This document shows positions 1 to 10,399 of a DNA stretch of 64,000 nt, one piece after another (the stretch's first letter is position 1; each line of letters starts with the position of its first letter). Below the pieces are notes generated by a model. The model was not told where the DNA came from. It did not search any database and was given only the letters and a program-made list of their open reading frames with translations. The position numbers and the translations under genes are program-made. The stretch is from NCBI GenBank assembly GCA_022414725.1, contig CM039465.1, positions 24,085,193-24,149,192 of the forward strand. The letters run 5' to 3'. This stretch comes from Microglena sp. YARC (Eukaryota > Chlorophyta > Chlorophyceae > Chlamydomonadales > Chlamydomonadaceae).

Positions 1-84
1 CCCCCGCCCCCCCACACACACATACACACACACATAAATGCAAACACGAGCGCACAAACCTTCTTAATGAAATCAGCCAGAGAG

Positions 85-600
85 TCGGGGTAGCTGATAA
101 CAGATCCTGCAGAGACTTCTCCTTGCTTCCATCTGCACTCAGTAGGTTCGTTGGTTTGGTCGGTCTGGTTGAATTGGTTGCTTCCATCTGCACTCAGCAG
201 GTTCGTTAGTTTGGTTGGTTTGGTTACTGATAACAGATCCTGCAGAGACTTCTCCTTGCTTCCATCTGCACTCAGCAGGTTTGTTGGTTTGTTTGGTTTG
301 GTTTGGTTTGGTTTGGTTGGTTTGGTTTGGTAGCTGATAACGGATTCTGCAGAGACTTCTTCTTGCTTCCATCTGCACTCAGCAGGTTCGTTGGTTTGGT
401 TGCTTTGCTTTGGTTGAAATGGTTGCTTCCATCTGCACTCAGCAGGTTCGTTGGTTTGGTTGCTTTGGTTTGGTTGAGATGGTTGCTTCCATCTGCACTC
501 AGCGGGTTCGTTGGTTTGCTTGTTTGTTTTGGTTGGTTTGGTTTGTTTGATTGCTTTGGTTTAGTTGGTTGCTTGGAAGTTGGTGAGTAGGCTTGTCTTG
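85..600. repeat. GGTTT-rich minisatellite (unit 1)
   Basis: About six copies of a unit containing CTTCCATCTGCACTCAGCAG followed by runs of GGTTT and GGTTG; some units also carry GATAACAGATCCTGCAGAGA. Unit length is about 58-110 bp. Long open frames on both strands, such as Asn-Gln-Thr-Lys-Pro repeats on minus, follow from the short-period sequence and are not taken as genes. Confidence 0.85.
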
Positions 601-654
601 GGTCAACACTGGTCTGCCTATGGAAAATTAACAATGTCATGTCATGTAAAGCTT

Positions 655-1178
655 TTCAATGCCATGCAATTTAATGCGATGCAATGTAATGCAATATAAT
701 GCGATGTAATGTCTGCCTATGGCAAATTAACAATGTCATGTCATCCATGCAATGTAATGTAATGCAATGCAATGTAATGCAATGTAATGTAATGCAATGT
801 AATGCAATGTAATGCAATGTAATGCAATGTAATGTAATGCAATGCAATGTAATATAATGCAATGTAATGCAATGCAATATAATATAATGTAATGCAATGC
901 AAATTAACAATGTAATGTCATGTCATCCATGCAATGTAATGCAATGTAATATAATGCAATGTAATGCAATGCGATGCAATTTAATATAATGCAATGTAAT
1001 GCAATGCAATGTAATGCAATGCAATGTAATGCAATGCAATGTAATGCAATGCAATGCAATGCAATGTAATGCAATGTAATATAATGCAATGTAATGCAAT
1101 GCAATGCAATGTAATGCAATGTAATGCAATGCAATGCAATGTAATGTAATGCAATGTAATGCAATGCAATGTAATATA
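655..1178. repeat. Pentanucleotide array (TAATG/CAATG)n, unit 1
   Basis: Over 500 bp of five-base repeats, mainly TAATG and CAATG, in three blocks separated by two copies of a short spacer (709-748 and 899-929) containing CAAATTAACAATG. The minus strand has no stop codon in any frame of such a repeat, which explains the long Leu-His-Cys-Ile open frames there. LINE E in unit 2 ends in the same pentamer. Confidence 0.9.
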
Positions 1179-1189
1179 TATGAGTATAT

Positions 1190-1360
1190 CATCTGTTGAT
1201 TATGCGAGGATGGTTGGAAGACCCCCCCCACCCCCCCACCCCCTTGAAGTTATGGAGAGGTCTTGTCTTGGGTCATATATATATGATCAGATCATGTCAC
1301 ACATGATTTGGTATATGGGCCAACACTGGCCTGCCCCTTACAATGCAATGTATGTAATGT
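1190..1360. repeat. Dispersed repeat linked to the pentamer array
   Basis: This stretch (GTTGGAAGACC, a C-rich run, CTTGTCTTGGGTC, GGCCAACACTGGCCTG, then ACAATGCAATGTA) resembles 13,245-13,345 (GTTGGAAGACC, GCCTGTCTTAGGCC, CAACAATGGCCTG, ACAATGCAATGTAA). Both copies run into pentamer-like sequence. Identity of the family is unknown. Confidence 0.55.
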
Positions 1361-1439
1361 GTACAAGTGTATCAGTATGGCATAAATACATGCTAAAATC
1401 ACTGGAACATACATACATGCGCCAGTACACAAACCCACC

Positions 1440-1800
1440 TTTATAGTGTCACCCTGCAAGCCTACACATGAGCTCAAGCTGTAGGTGTTGGGCCCCTAGC
1501 AAGCCTCTGTCGCCTATGTGGCTGCCCCTGGACAGTAACATTCAAACACATGGACCTCCTTCCTAGTGTCACCCTGCACGCATACACATGCGCTACATGC
1601 TGTAAGAGGTGGGGCTCTAGCAAGCCCCTGTCGCCTTTGTGGCTGCCCCTAGACTGTAACATTCATACACATGGACCACCTTCCTAGTGTCACCCTTCAA
1701 ACATACACAAACCCACCTCTCTAGAGTGACCCTGCACGCATACACATGCGCTACAAGCTGTAGGAGTTGGGGCTCTAGCATTGCGCCATCCAGCAAGTCA
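1440..1800. repeat. Tandem repeats of about 122 bp (unit 1)
   Basis: Two full units and one partial unit, each starting near TAGTGTCACCCTGCA, with CATACACATGCGCTAC, GGGGCTCTAGCAAGCC and GGCTGCCCCTRGACWGTAAC. The last part resembles the dispersed CTGGACTGTAACATACATAC sequence found near 12,460, 16,755 and 17,685. No gene seen. Confidence 0.75.
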
Positions 1801-4390
1801 ACGTGTTGCATCACAATCGTGGCAGCCTTCTCGTTCAACGGCTGCAGTACCTGTGTCATCCATATCCTGCTCAAGGGAGAGTGTGGTTGTGGGGTGGGAG
1901 AGGGGGGGGGGGGGGGGGGGGGGGGGGGGTCTGGGTCTGGGTTTGTGGCCGGGTTTGTGTTTGTGTTTTTATTTGTGTCTGTGTTCGTCTTTGTGTATGG
2001 GTTTGTGTTTGTTTTGTGTATGGGTTTGTGCTTGTTTTTGTGTATGAGTTTGTGTTTGGGTATGGCATTGTCTACCAGCCTTCTCGTTCAACGGTTGCAT
2101 CACCTGGGTCATCCATATTCTGAGCAAGAGAGAGAGTGTGTGTGTATTTGTGTGTGGGGGGGTTCGGGTTTCTACATCCTGGGCAAGGGAGAAGGGGGGG
2201 TGGGGTGGGAGGGGCGTATTGGTTTATGGTGGTGGAGGCGGTAGTAACACACCAGGGTGGGAGGGGAGGGGAGTTTGGTTTGTGTTTGTGTCTGGGTTTG
2301 TCTTGAGTTTATGTTTGTGTCTGTGTTTGTGTCTGGGTCTGGGTTTGTCTTGGGTTTTTTGTTTGTGTCTTGTTAGCTGTACTACTAGGACACGAGTGCC
2401 TTTTTGGCATCAGATTCAGATGCCAATAAGGCACTCGTGTCCTAGTAGTACAGCTGACAATAATGCCTGACTCGGGAGGATAACGGGGGGGTTTGATCCT
2501 CTCCAGAAGGTTGCGGTACACAGGCGGGTTGCGGGTCTGATCAGTACTAAGTTGCCCCCAGCGTAAGACCATAGCCGAAAAGCTTGGCTGTGGATTAGTG
2601 GAACCTCTGGGTAATCTGTTCTCCTCCCGGGACATGCATTATTGTCAGCTGTACTACTAGGACACGAGTGCCTTATTGGCATCTGATTCAGATGCCAATA
2701 AGGCACTCGTGTCCTAGTAGTACAGCTGACATGTCTGAGTTTGTGTTTGTTTTTGTGTCTAGGTTTGTCTTGGGTTTATGGTTGTGTTTGTGTCTGGGTC
2801 TGGGTTTGTCTTGGGTTTATGTTTTTGTTTTTGTGTTTGGGTCTGAGTTTGTGTTTGGGTTTGGGTCTGAGTTTGTGTTTGTGTCTGTGTTTGTGTCTGG
2901 GTCTGGGTTTGTCTTGGGTTTATGTTTTTGTTTGTGTCTGAGTCTGGGTTTGTGTTTGGGTCTGGGTTTGTCTTGGGTTTATGTTTTTGTTTGTGTCTGA
3001 GTCTGGGTCGGGGTTTGTGTTTGGGGTTTTATTTGTGTCAGTGTTTTTGTTTGTGTTTGTGTTTGGGTCTGGCATTGCCTATCAGCCTTCTTGTTTGAAG
3101 GGACGAAGCATCTTGCTCATCCATGTTGGGGTCAAGGGAGAGATGGGTGGGGTGAGAGGGAAGTAGTTTGGTTTGTGTTTGTGTCTGGGTTTGTGTTTGG
3201 GGTTTTATTTGTGTCAGTGTCAGTGTCTGTGTCTGTGTTTGTGTTTATGTCAGTGTTTGTGTTTGGGTCTGACGTTGCCTATCAGCCTTCTTGTTCGAAG
3301 GGACGAAGCACCTGGCTCATCCATGTTGGGGTCTAGGTAGAGATGGGTGGGGTGGGGTGGGAGGGAAGGAGTTTGGTTGGTGTTTGTGAATGAGTCTGGG
3401 TCTGGGTTTGTGTTTTTATTTGTGTCAGTGTTTGTGTTTGTGTATGGGTCTGTGTTTGTGTTTATGTCAGTGTTTGTGTTTGTGTCTTGCATTGCCTATC
3501 AGCCTTCTCGTTCGAAGGGACGAAGCACCTGGCTCATCCATGTTGGCGTCAAGGGAGAGATGAGTGGGGTGGAGTGTGAGGGAAGGAGTTTTGTTTGTGT
3601 TTGTGTATGAGTCTGGGTCTGGGTTTATGTTTGGGGTTTTACTTGTGTCGGTGTTGGTGTATGGGTCTGTGTTTGTGTTAATGTCAGTGTTTGTGTTTGT
3701 GTTTGGGTAGTGCATTGCCTATCAGCCTTCTCGTTTGAAGGGACGAAGCACCTGGCTCATCCATGTTGGGGTCAAGGGAGAGATGGGTGGGGTGGGGTGG
3801 GAGGGAAGTAGTTTGGTTTGCGTTTGTGTTTGTGTCTGAGTCTGTGTTTGTGTTTGGGGTTTTATTTGTGTCAGTGTTTGTGTCTGTGTTTATGTCTGTG
3901 TTTGTGTTTGGGTCTGGCATTGCCTATCAGACTTCTCATTCGAAGGGACGAAGCACCTGGGTCATCCATATCCCGGGCAAGGGAGAGGGGTGGGGTGGAG
4001 GTGTGTGGGAGCCGTGTAAGTATTTGTGTGCGTTTGTGTCTGTATTTGTGTCTGGGTTCGGGTTTCCATATCCTGGGCAAGGGAGAGGGTGGGTGGGTGA
4101 GTGTGTGTGACTGTTTGTTTGTGTGTGTGTGTATTTGTGTGTGTGTCTGGGTTCGGGTTTCCATATCAATTTTATATAGAGTGTGTGGGTGGGGGTGGGG
4201 AAGGAGTATTGGTTTATGGTGGTATTGGAGGTGGAAGTACCACACCGGGGTGGGGTGGGGTGGGGTGGGGTTGGAGGGATGGAGTTCGTTGTTGTTGGTG
4301 GTGATGCGGATGTTGTTGGTGGTGGAATTGGTGGTGATGTGGGTGGTGTGGTGGTGATGCAGGTGGTGGTGTGGTAGTGTTGGTGGTGAT
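1800..4390. repeat. GT-rich minisatellite with about 215-bp units (unit 1)
   Basis: A conserved 60-95-bp core (CCTATCAGCCTTCTCGTTCG, GGGACGAAGCACCTGG, CATCCATGTTGGGGTC, then GGTGGGGTGGGAGGG) alternates with stretches of TTTGTGT/CTGGGT repeats. Cores lie near 1815, 2078, 3078, 3280, 3495, 3720 and 3925. A run of 28 G occurs at 1902-1929. The array ends in GGT-rich sequence at 4270-4390, joined abruptly to element A. The block is interrupted by the fold-back element at 2371-2731. Its open frames are repeat artefacts. Confidence 0.85.
2371..2731. mobile_element. 361-bp fold-back/MITE-like element with palindromic termini (unit 1)
   Basis: An 89-bp palindrome (2371-2459) and a second one (2643-2731) flank a 183-bp core. 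The second has perfect 44-bp arms around a single T; the first has a few mismatches. The core ends are also inverted (ATAATGC and GCATTAT; CGGGAGGA and TCCTCCCG). The element begins TG and ends CA and is flanked by TGTCT at 2366-2370 and 2732-2736. Unit 3 has the uninterrupted site with a single TGTCT at 60,653-60,657, so this is a real insertion with a 5-bp duplication. There is no coding capacity, so it would need enzymes supplied from elsewhere. Because the ends are palindromes, they read equally as inverted or direct terminal repeats, so both a DNA-transposon MITE and a tiny LTR element are possible. Confidence 0.8.
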
Positions 4391-5230
4391 GTGTCCCCCG
4401 TCTGTTGATGGTTCTGCAGAAGAGGTACCAGAACCAATTGGTGCTGCTTTTATCTCCATCCAGTGTGAGCTTTCTTATGCTCAAGCTATAGCGCTCGATA
4501 ACCCTGAGAGGGAAGAGTGGCAGCTAGCAATGAGAGATGAAATCGCTTCCCTCGAGGGTCATGGTACTTGGATTCTGGAGCCTCATCCGGGGGATGAGTA
4601 CAGACTTATGTCTGCCAGATGGTTATTTACTAAGAAGTTGGGTAAGGATGGAAGAGTGGAGCGCTACAAAGCGCGTTTTGTGGCTAGAGGTTACATGCAG
4701 CGTCCTGGTATTGAGTACGACCAGACTTTTGCTCCGGTCACCTCTAAAGCGACTTTGAGGGTGTTACTTGCAGGTGTTGTTCATCGTAAGATGTTCTCCA
4801 GGCAAATTGATGTGAAGACTGCATTCCTTCATGGAGTGATAGATCCCAAACTCAAGTTGTACTTGAGGCAGCCTGAAGGCTTCATCAAGGTTGGCCCTAA
4901 TGGAAAACCCCTGGTTTGTCGCATTGTGAAGAGCTTGTATGGATTGAAGCAGGCCCCTAGAGCTTGGCATGACAATGTCCTGCAGGTTCTTCGCCTTGCA
5001 GGTTTCCGACCGACGCTCTCTGATCCAGCACTTTTTGTGCGCCTTGATGCTGATGGCTTGTGGTCCTGGGTCCTGACATATGTCGACGACTTTTGGATTG
5101 CTGTTGATGAGCTCGTGCTCTATGATGCACTTATTACCATCTTGCGTAAGAACGGGTGGGTTATTACAGAAATGGGTGTACCTGAACAGTTCCTCTCATT
5201 GGACTGTAATGTTACCCTTGATGATGAGGG
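4391..5230 (+). pseudogene. Element A, Ty1/copia reverse transcriptase part (unit 1)
   Basis: Copia-type pol fragment. Visible motifs are RWLFTKKLGKDG, KARFVARGYMQRPG, DQTFAPVTSK, RQIDVKTAFLHG, KSLYGLKQAPRAWH and the catalytic YVDD at 5079-5090. No gag, protease or integrase precedes it: the frame emerges directly from GGT repeats at about 4391, so A is truncated at its 5' side. The frame is cut at 5230 by element B, whose LTR supplies an artificial stop at 5274-5276. The coding sequence resumes in the same frame after the duplicated GAGGG at 9506-9510. Apart from the insertion, no stop or frameshift is seen. Confidence 0.9.
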
Positions 5231-5528
5231 TATCAGCATGAATAGCGGTGCTCTCGCTTGTTTTATGTCTTGGTGACTCCTTGTGTACTCCCTTAGAACT
5301 ATCGGTCCTGACAGTACTATGTCAGCTTCCTGTTGACTGCGTCATCGGTTCTTCTGACACGCGCTGTCTAGCCTGTACCCTGATCAGGTTCCAGGCTACC
5401 GCCCCCTTTCCTCCACTGGTGCCCCTTAATGGGTCTCCTGTGCTTGTAACTTATTCTCGTCTCCGCATTTATAGATTGGCGTGCTGCACACACAAAGTCC
5501 ACTCTCCGGAGTGTTATCCAAGCTGATA
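5231..5528 (+). repeat. Element B 5' LTR (unit 1)
   Basis: 298 bp from TATCAGCATGAATAGC to CCAAGCTGATA. It directly follows the GAGGG target copy and is followed by GGTTATACGGCCC, the expected primer-binding position. The matching 3' copy lies at 9208-9505. Confidence 0.92.
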
Positions 5529-5565
5529 GGTTATACGGCCCTTTATTTACTACCACTGCTTTGCG

Positions 5566-5889
5566 ATGCAACTTCCGCGAGGACCTCCCGCCATTTTGAG
5601 AAACTCCATGACATGGATGGTCTTTCCTGGACGCGCGGAATGCGCAGTATCATTCTCAGCGATGGCTGCGACCAATCCTTCCAACGGAGGAACGGCTCCT
5701 CTTGATGATTGGCTAGACGTTTGTGCACCAGCTGCCTCTGCTAGCGGTCATGAGAGTCCTTCCGCCATCGTGGAAGTAACCCCCCCCGGTCATTCCTCCA
5801 TCTTCTCTTCTTTTTCCTCCCCTGCCGTCTGTCGCCTCCTCCCGTCTGTCGTAGAAGACTGTGACGTGCAGACTCAAGTCGGCGACTAG
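5566..5889 (+). pseudogene. Element B gag N-terminal fragment (unit 1)
   Basis: 107-codon open frame starting MQLPRGPP, the same start as the C gag, which begins MQLPRGPPAGF. It shares DDWLDVCAPAASASGHESPS with the DDWLDDCAPAASAALDESPS stretch of C. It ends at TAG 5887-5889, and a related reading continues in another frame (TPSSSARVLDVANLSPVF). It is therefore a broken capsid-protein fragment, not an independent gene. Confidence 0.7.
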
Positions 5890-6904
5890 CCTGGACATCG
5901 GTGGAGATACCCCGTCTTCGTCTGCTCGCGTCCTTGACGTCGCTAACCTTTCTCCGGTGTTTGAGGCTCTGCCTGCATACCGGAGGTTGCCAAGCCGACC
6001 AAGCTCCCTGCTGATGTCTACGTCGTCTTTGCCCCCTTTGCTCTGCCCAGCCGACGGTCGGCTACTGGCATGAGCTTGCGCTCTAGTGGCTCTGTGCTAC
6101 CTTCTGGAGAATTTTTTCGATCAAGCTGGCGGATCGCCGGCACTGCCGTAGGGTTCGCCAGAGGAGGACGACCTACGCGTCTGGACCTGGAGATTATGGA
6201 GGTGGAAGGAGGCAGGGGGGTATGGTCAGCACCACTACGGGTGCTGCTCCCTCTACCCCCCAACCGGGTGAGTCGAGCGATAGAGGGGGGGACTTGGGAT
6301 TGACTGATCATCGACGGCGGGATATTAGGACCTTTACATGCCTCGGCTCTGCTCTTCGCATCCTAGCGATAAATGTTCGAATTCTGCCCTTGCGATTTGC
6401 GATTTTCTGCCATTGGTGCGATTTTCTGCACCAGGTGCGACTTGCCGCACTGTCATTCTCGTCTCCTTTTTCCCATACCTCAAATCTCGACTTCAACCTA
6501 ACGCTTCCCCACCTTCTGTGATCCCAGGTCTCGCAGCGCCGGACTTCGCCCATGCTACAGGCCGCAGTGGACGCCGTCCTGGCCCTAGTCCAGCGGCCGT
6601 GGAGGATCTTTGGCATGATATCTTGGTGCATATTTTTCTCTCTTAGGCTCCTTGTGACCCCTGGGTGCGTTCCGTGGTTCGACAGAGGTTACTACTTTGT
6701 CTTCCCGTGCCCCTGGTTCCCCCCTTAGGTGTATGCCTTAGCTACGTGAGTTTGAGTTCAAGTGTTTGAGTTCTGATAGGGCTTAGGAATTTTTAGTTAA
6801 GTGGTATAGAGGCATGGTTGATCTCGATTAGTTGGGGCATGCATGAGTTGTTGATGATGACACTGCTCAGCATGGTGCTAGTGTGTTATCTTTGCAATCG
6901 CGTG

Positions 6905-7145
6905 TTCATCTAGGGAGACAAGACTCCTTCGGAGCTTTTCTTTGGGGTTGCACCTGATGTGTCGTTGTTGCGTTTGTTTGGTTGCCCTTGCTATGTAATC
7001 TTAGTATTGGGCAGTCACGCAACAAGCTAGTTAGAAAGGCATTATTTGGTAGACTGGTTGGGTATTCCCTGGTGAGTAAGGGTTATTATATTTGGGTTTC
7101 CAATGTTGCGCCAGTTAGTAGTGAGTAGTGATGTACTCTCTATAT
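6905..7145 (+). pseudogene. Element B integrase C-terminal remnant
   Basis: Translation from 6914 gives GDKTPSELFFGVAPDVSLLR, close to GDKTPYELFYGIVPDVSLLR of element C integrase, then FGCPCYV, after which frames break. Only the distal part of the integrase survives. Protease, the catalytic D,D,E core and its zinc domain are deleted between about 6650 and 6905. Confidence 0.75.
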
Positions 7146-7373
7146 CCAGTTCAGTTCTAAACTGTCTTTCTGGGTATTCCCATTAGTATGGGTCCCCGTG
7201 CCCGCTTGCATCCCTCCTGTCATCAAACGGTGATATGTTAGGTGTTACCGGTAATTCCCTACGCCCTTTAACAACCCCAATTGTTGTTGGCTGGCCTGGC
7301 TGGATGTATCATTGTTGCATTCTAGACCAGGGCCTGATCTTGCTGTATTGTGTGTGAAGTTTTAGGGCGGGTG

Positions 7374-7718
7374 GGAGTTGGATATCCAACTATAATCTTA
7401 GCCGAATCTCAGGGGGTCGCCAGGCCCTCCTCTGTGCCACGTTTTAGCGGTGAAGCTTTAGGATTTAGACAGCCTTCGATCATAGTGGTACCTGGATCAG
7501 GTCCATTGACTAATAGTCGCCAACCTCCGACCACCTCGGATGGCTCGCGGGTGTCGATAATTCCGACGCCTCCTGTCGTCCCTGGTGGATTACTCGGGTC
7601 AAGCCCATGTGATGATGTAGCCGTTGCCGAATGGGTAAGTGATGATCTTGAACACTGGTCTAGCTTGATACTGCGTATGGCTGAAGTGTTACAGTCAACC
7701 CAGGATTCATTATTTTAG
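7374..7718 (+). pseudogene. Element B integrase-RT linker remnant
   Basis: Open frame containing LAESQGVARPSS, GEALGFRQP, SPCDDVA and DDLEHWS, each matched in the C polyprotein linker (LAESQGVARPSS, GEALGLRQP, SPCDDVAFADDASDDLEHWS). It stops at 7716-7718; the RT and RNase H that follow in C are absent. Confidence 0.75.
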
Positions 7719-7840
7719 GTGCTGCTGGTTCTCATACGTAGGTTAACATGGCCCTATGTGTGAGTGCCTATTCCTCAGCACCTCCTAGACTGACTTATAG
7801 GGTAGTCTAGATTGGTGGAGCGTTACGACGCTTTGTTTAG

Positions 7841-9207
7841 GCAGCTTCCTTTCAGCTGTCTTTCTTGGTTTTGGTGGAAGGTGGTACTTAATTCAGACCA
7901 CCGTTATAGCGTCTTGATGGTTTCTGACTCTTAGTTCCATAGGCAGATGGTTCGTTCGGTGGAGCTCATCATAGATTAGCTATTTCTTTTTACTCCACAC
8001 TGTTCTTAGATCACCAGCCCCTCATGTGATTGGAACTTTTTGTGGAGTGTAGTAGTTGTTTCCCTTCGGATTTTACTGTGAATTGGTGGGCTGGGTAATC
8101 TTGCAGTTGTACTTGCAGATGTACCGCCGCTCACCTCTTTCTTGTTTTCCAAGTGAATTTCAAGCGCCCTTTCAGTCCATCCTTTGCAGTAAATTCTTTG
8201 AAGTCCTTTTTATGCGTTTACTATTTGTCAGGTGGACAATAGGTTTTATGTACTATGGTTGTACATCTACCCTTCTATTGTTCATTGAACTGTGTTTCCT
8301 TTGTTGGTTACAAGTTTCTTGAAAATTTTAACTTCGCATCCTTTGGATTTTTTCAGTTACTGCAGGTTTGGTTTGCTTGTGGTTAGGCGCTTGGTGTGTC
8401 TTGAGTGCATGAGTTCTTTGCGGTGCGATACCCACCTCTTAGAATGTTTTTCGTTAGTGCCGTAGCTGGGGATTTATGATAATTAACTTTCATAAATCTT
8501 CTTACTTCCATCTTTGAGTGAGAAACCAGTTCATCATGGTTTTTTCATCCCAACCTAGTCATGAATTCTATGCTAAGAATAGTTTTTAAGGTAGTGGATT
8601 TTTCCATCGACTTTTTTTTTTCTTTTTCCATCGTAGTCTTTAGTGTCCTCTTGTCTGCGTCCTTTAGGCTTTGATTCTCTCGTGTGCTGCTCTCACACGA
8701 TATTTCAATCCGTCTCTTTGGTTATCATTGATTGGCGTTAGGTTCCTATTCCCGGATCGGTTTTTCTATACCGTTGTTCCCCAACTTTGATATACGATTT
8801 TTTCAGTCTTCTCTTTAGGTTAAGTTCTCGGTTCTTTCAGTCACCGTTGTTCCCCTTCCTTTGGTATTGGGATTGATTTCTGTTTGGCCTCCCTGTGATT
8901 TTCTGGTTTGGTGCCTACTATTCTGGATGAATAGTATTTTTGCGCTTACCATGGATGGTTACATTTCCATTTTGGTCTCAGCACAGCTCGGTATTACCCA
9001 AGTTTTTTGCTGCTTCATTTTCGGAGTACTACAGTGGTTTTTGGTTCATCCTTTCTCATCCTTTTATTTTAGACAAGGCTTTCTTCTGGTTTCCTGTTTT
9101 TCCGCCGTTCCTTAATAATTTTTTGTTTGCTACCAGTTTATGGTTCTATGTCCCCAGTGCCATAGGTGGAGTACTAGTATTGTATGTCACCTGCGTCATA
9201 GGTGGAG
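7841..9207 (+). other. Element B T-rich 3' non-coding region
   Basis: About 1.37 kb rich in T and without convincing coding sequence, leading to the primer tract before the 3' LTR. In unit 2 this is where C1 (target GGCAG) and C2 (target GTTTC) inserted, so unit 1 provides the undisturbed sequence for both sites. Confidence 0.7.
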
Positions 9208-9505
9208 TATCAGCATGAATAGCGGTGCTCTCGCTTGTTTTATGTCTTGGTGACTCCTTGTGTACTCCCTTAGAACTATCGGTCCTGACAGTACTATGTC
9301 AGCTTCCTGTTGACTGCGTCATCGGTTCTTCTGACACGCGCTGTCTAGCCTGTACCCTGATCAGGTTCCAGGCTACCGCCCCCTTTCCTCCACTGGTGCC
9401 CCTTAATGGGTCTCCTGTGCTTGTAACTTATTCTCGTCTCCGCATTTATAGATTGGCGTGCTGCACACACAAAGTCCACTCTCCGGAGTGTTATCCAAGC
9501 TGATA
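9208..9505 (+). repeat. Element B 3' LTR (unit 1)
   Basis: 298 bp, apparently identical to the 5' copy. It is preceded by GTCATAGGTGGAG, the probable plus-strand primer (polypurine) site, and followed by the GAGGG target duplication. Identity of the two LTRs points to a recent insertion. Confidence 0.92.
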
Positions 9506-10399
9506 GAGGGGCGGTGTGTGAAGATTGAACTCAGCCAGCATAATGCTATTAATGGGATGGTTGAGCGGTTCAAGCTTAATGCAGGGGAAGAGAAGTTGAA
9601 GGCTACGTCTGAGGTGCCCATGGTGTCTAAGTCAGTTACAGTTCGTGCCATTGGCAGTCCTGTTCTGCCTAACAACACTTTGTACGCTTCTCTGGTTGGT
9701 AGCCTCATCTACTTGTCCACTTGCACAAGACCTGATATTGCTTTTGCTGTTAGTCAACTTTCTAGATTCACAGCAGCGCCTACTCAGGCTCACTGGAATG
9801 CAGCTCTGAGGGTTCTGGTGTACCTTCGCAAGCATACTTATATTGGTATTGCCTACACTCATGACCCAAAATTTGAGCTCCTTGCTTACAGTGATGCATC
9901 TTTTGGTGAGGATCTGGAGGACAGGAGATCTCAAACTGGTCTTGCTTTTCTAGCTTCTGGTGGGATTGTCAATTGGGTATCCAAGCGACAAATCACCCCT
10001 GCAGTTAGTACTGGGGAAGCTGAGTATCAAGCTTTGGCTGGTTGTGCGAGGGAAGTTCAGTGGCTCAAGCATCTTAGGGTAGACCTGGGATTGCCTGTTC
10101 ACTTGATTACTATCAAATGTGATGCCACTGTAGCTCTGTCGTGGACAGAGGACTGCAAGCTTGAGAGCAAGGCTAAACACATAGATATAATGCATCACTA
10201 CATCAAGGATTTGGTTCTAAGGCAGCGCATCGGTGTTACTAAGGTGCATACCTCCTTGCAGTTGGCTGATACTTTCACTAAGCCTCTCCCCGCAGAGGTT
10301 TTTTGGAGTATGAATGGTATGCTTGGTTTGGTCAAGTACAAGCTTCGCCCCAGGTTTATTGATTTGCAGCGATTTTTCTGCAGTTCAGGTTTCTGCTGA
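9506..10399 (+). pseudogene. Element A, RT C-terminus and RNase H part (unit 1)
   Basis: Continuation of the element A pol frame after the B insertion. It starts within the connection region (RCVKIELSQHNAI), passes LIYLSTCTRPDIAFAVSQLS, then the copia RNase H domain with YSDASFGEDLEDRRSQTG, GEAEYQALAGCAREVQWLK, SKAHKIDIMHHYIKD-like sequence (read as KAKHIDIMHHYIKD) and ADTFTKPLP near the end. It stops at TGA 10,397-10,399. About 680 bp of 3' untranslated sequence separate it from the proposed 3' LTR at 11,083. Confidence 0.9.

Larger units (their letters stand above)
5231..9505 (+). mobile_element. Element B: 4275-bp LTR retrotransposon derivative nested in element A (unit 1)
   Basis: Two 298-bp LTRs (5231-5528 and 9208-9505) that look identical bound the element, with GAGGG duplicated at 5226-5230 and 9506-9510. 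LTR ends are TATCAGC and GCTGATA rather than TG and CA. Inside are a gag N-terminal fragment, a short integrase remnant (about 6905-7145), the integrase-RT linker (7374-7718) and a T-rich 3' region, but no protease, RT or RNase H. Fragments match element C, so B looks like an internally deleted, non-autonomous relative. A sequence of about 35 bp in the LTR (5284-5318) is shared with the C LTR. Confidence 0.9.

Noticed and set aside
287..335. Telomere-like (GGTTT)n run
   Set aside because: Short, internal, mixed with GGTTG and unique pieces; not TTTAGGG or TTTTAGGG, and the locus is flanked by genes on both sides.
139..640. Open frames with Asn-Gln-Thr-Lys-Pro repeats (minus) and Val-Trp-Phe-Gly-Leu repeats (plus)
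   Set aside because: Direct translation of the GGTTT minisatellite; length varies with repeat number between units and there is no start or promoter context.
671..1231. Several minus-strand open frames of 60-105 codons rich in Leu-His-Cys-Ile/Tyr
   Set aside because: They lie wholly in the five-base array; CATTA/CATTG repeats have no stops in any minus frame, so the frames are unavoidable and not evidence of a protein.
1687..4110. Plus-strand frames rich in Val/Phe/Cys/Leu and minus frames rich in Asn/Thr/His
   Set aside because: Arise from TTTGTGT and GGTGGGG repeats; frames change with repeat number between units.
5248..5526. 92-codon frame repeated at 9225, 26,470 and 44,309
   Set aside because: It lies inside the B LTR; repetition reflects the LTR copies, with no similarity to a known protein that I can see.
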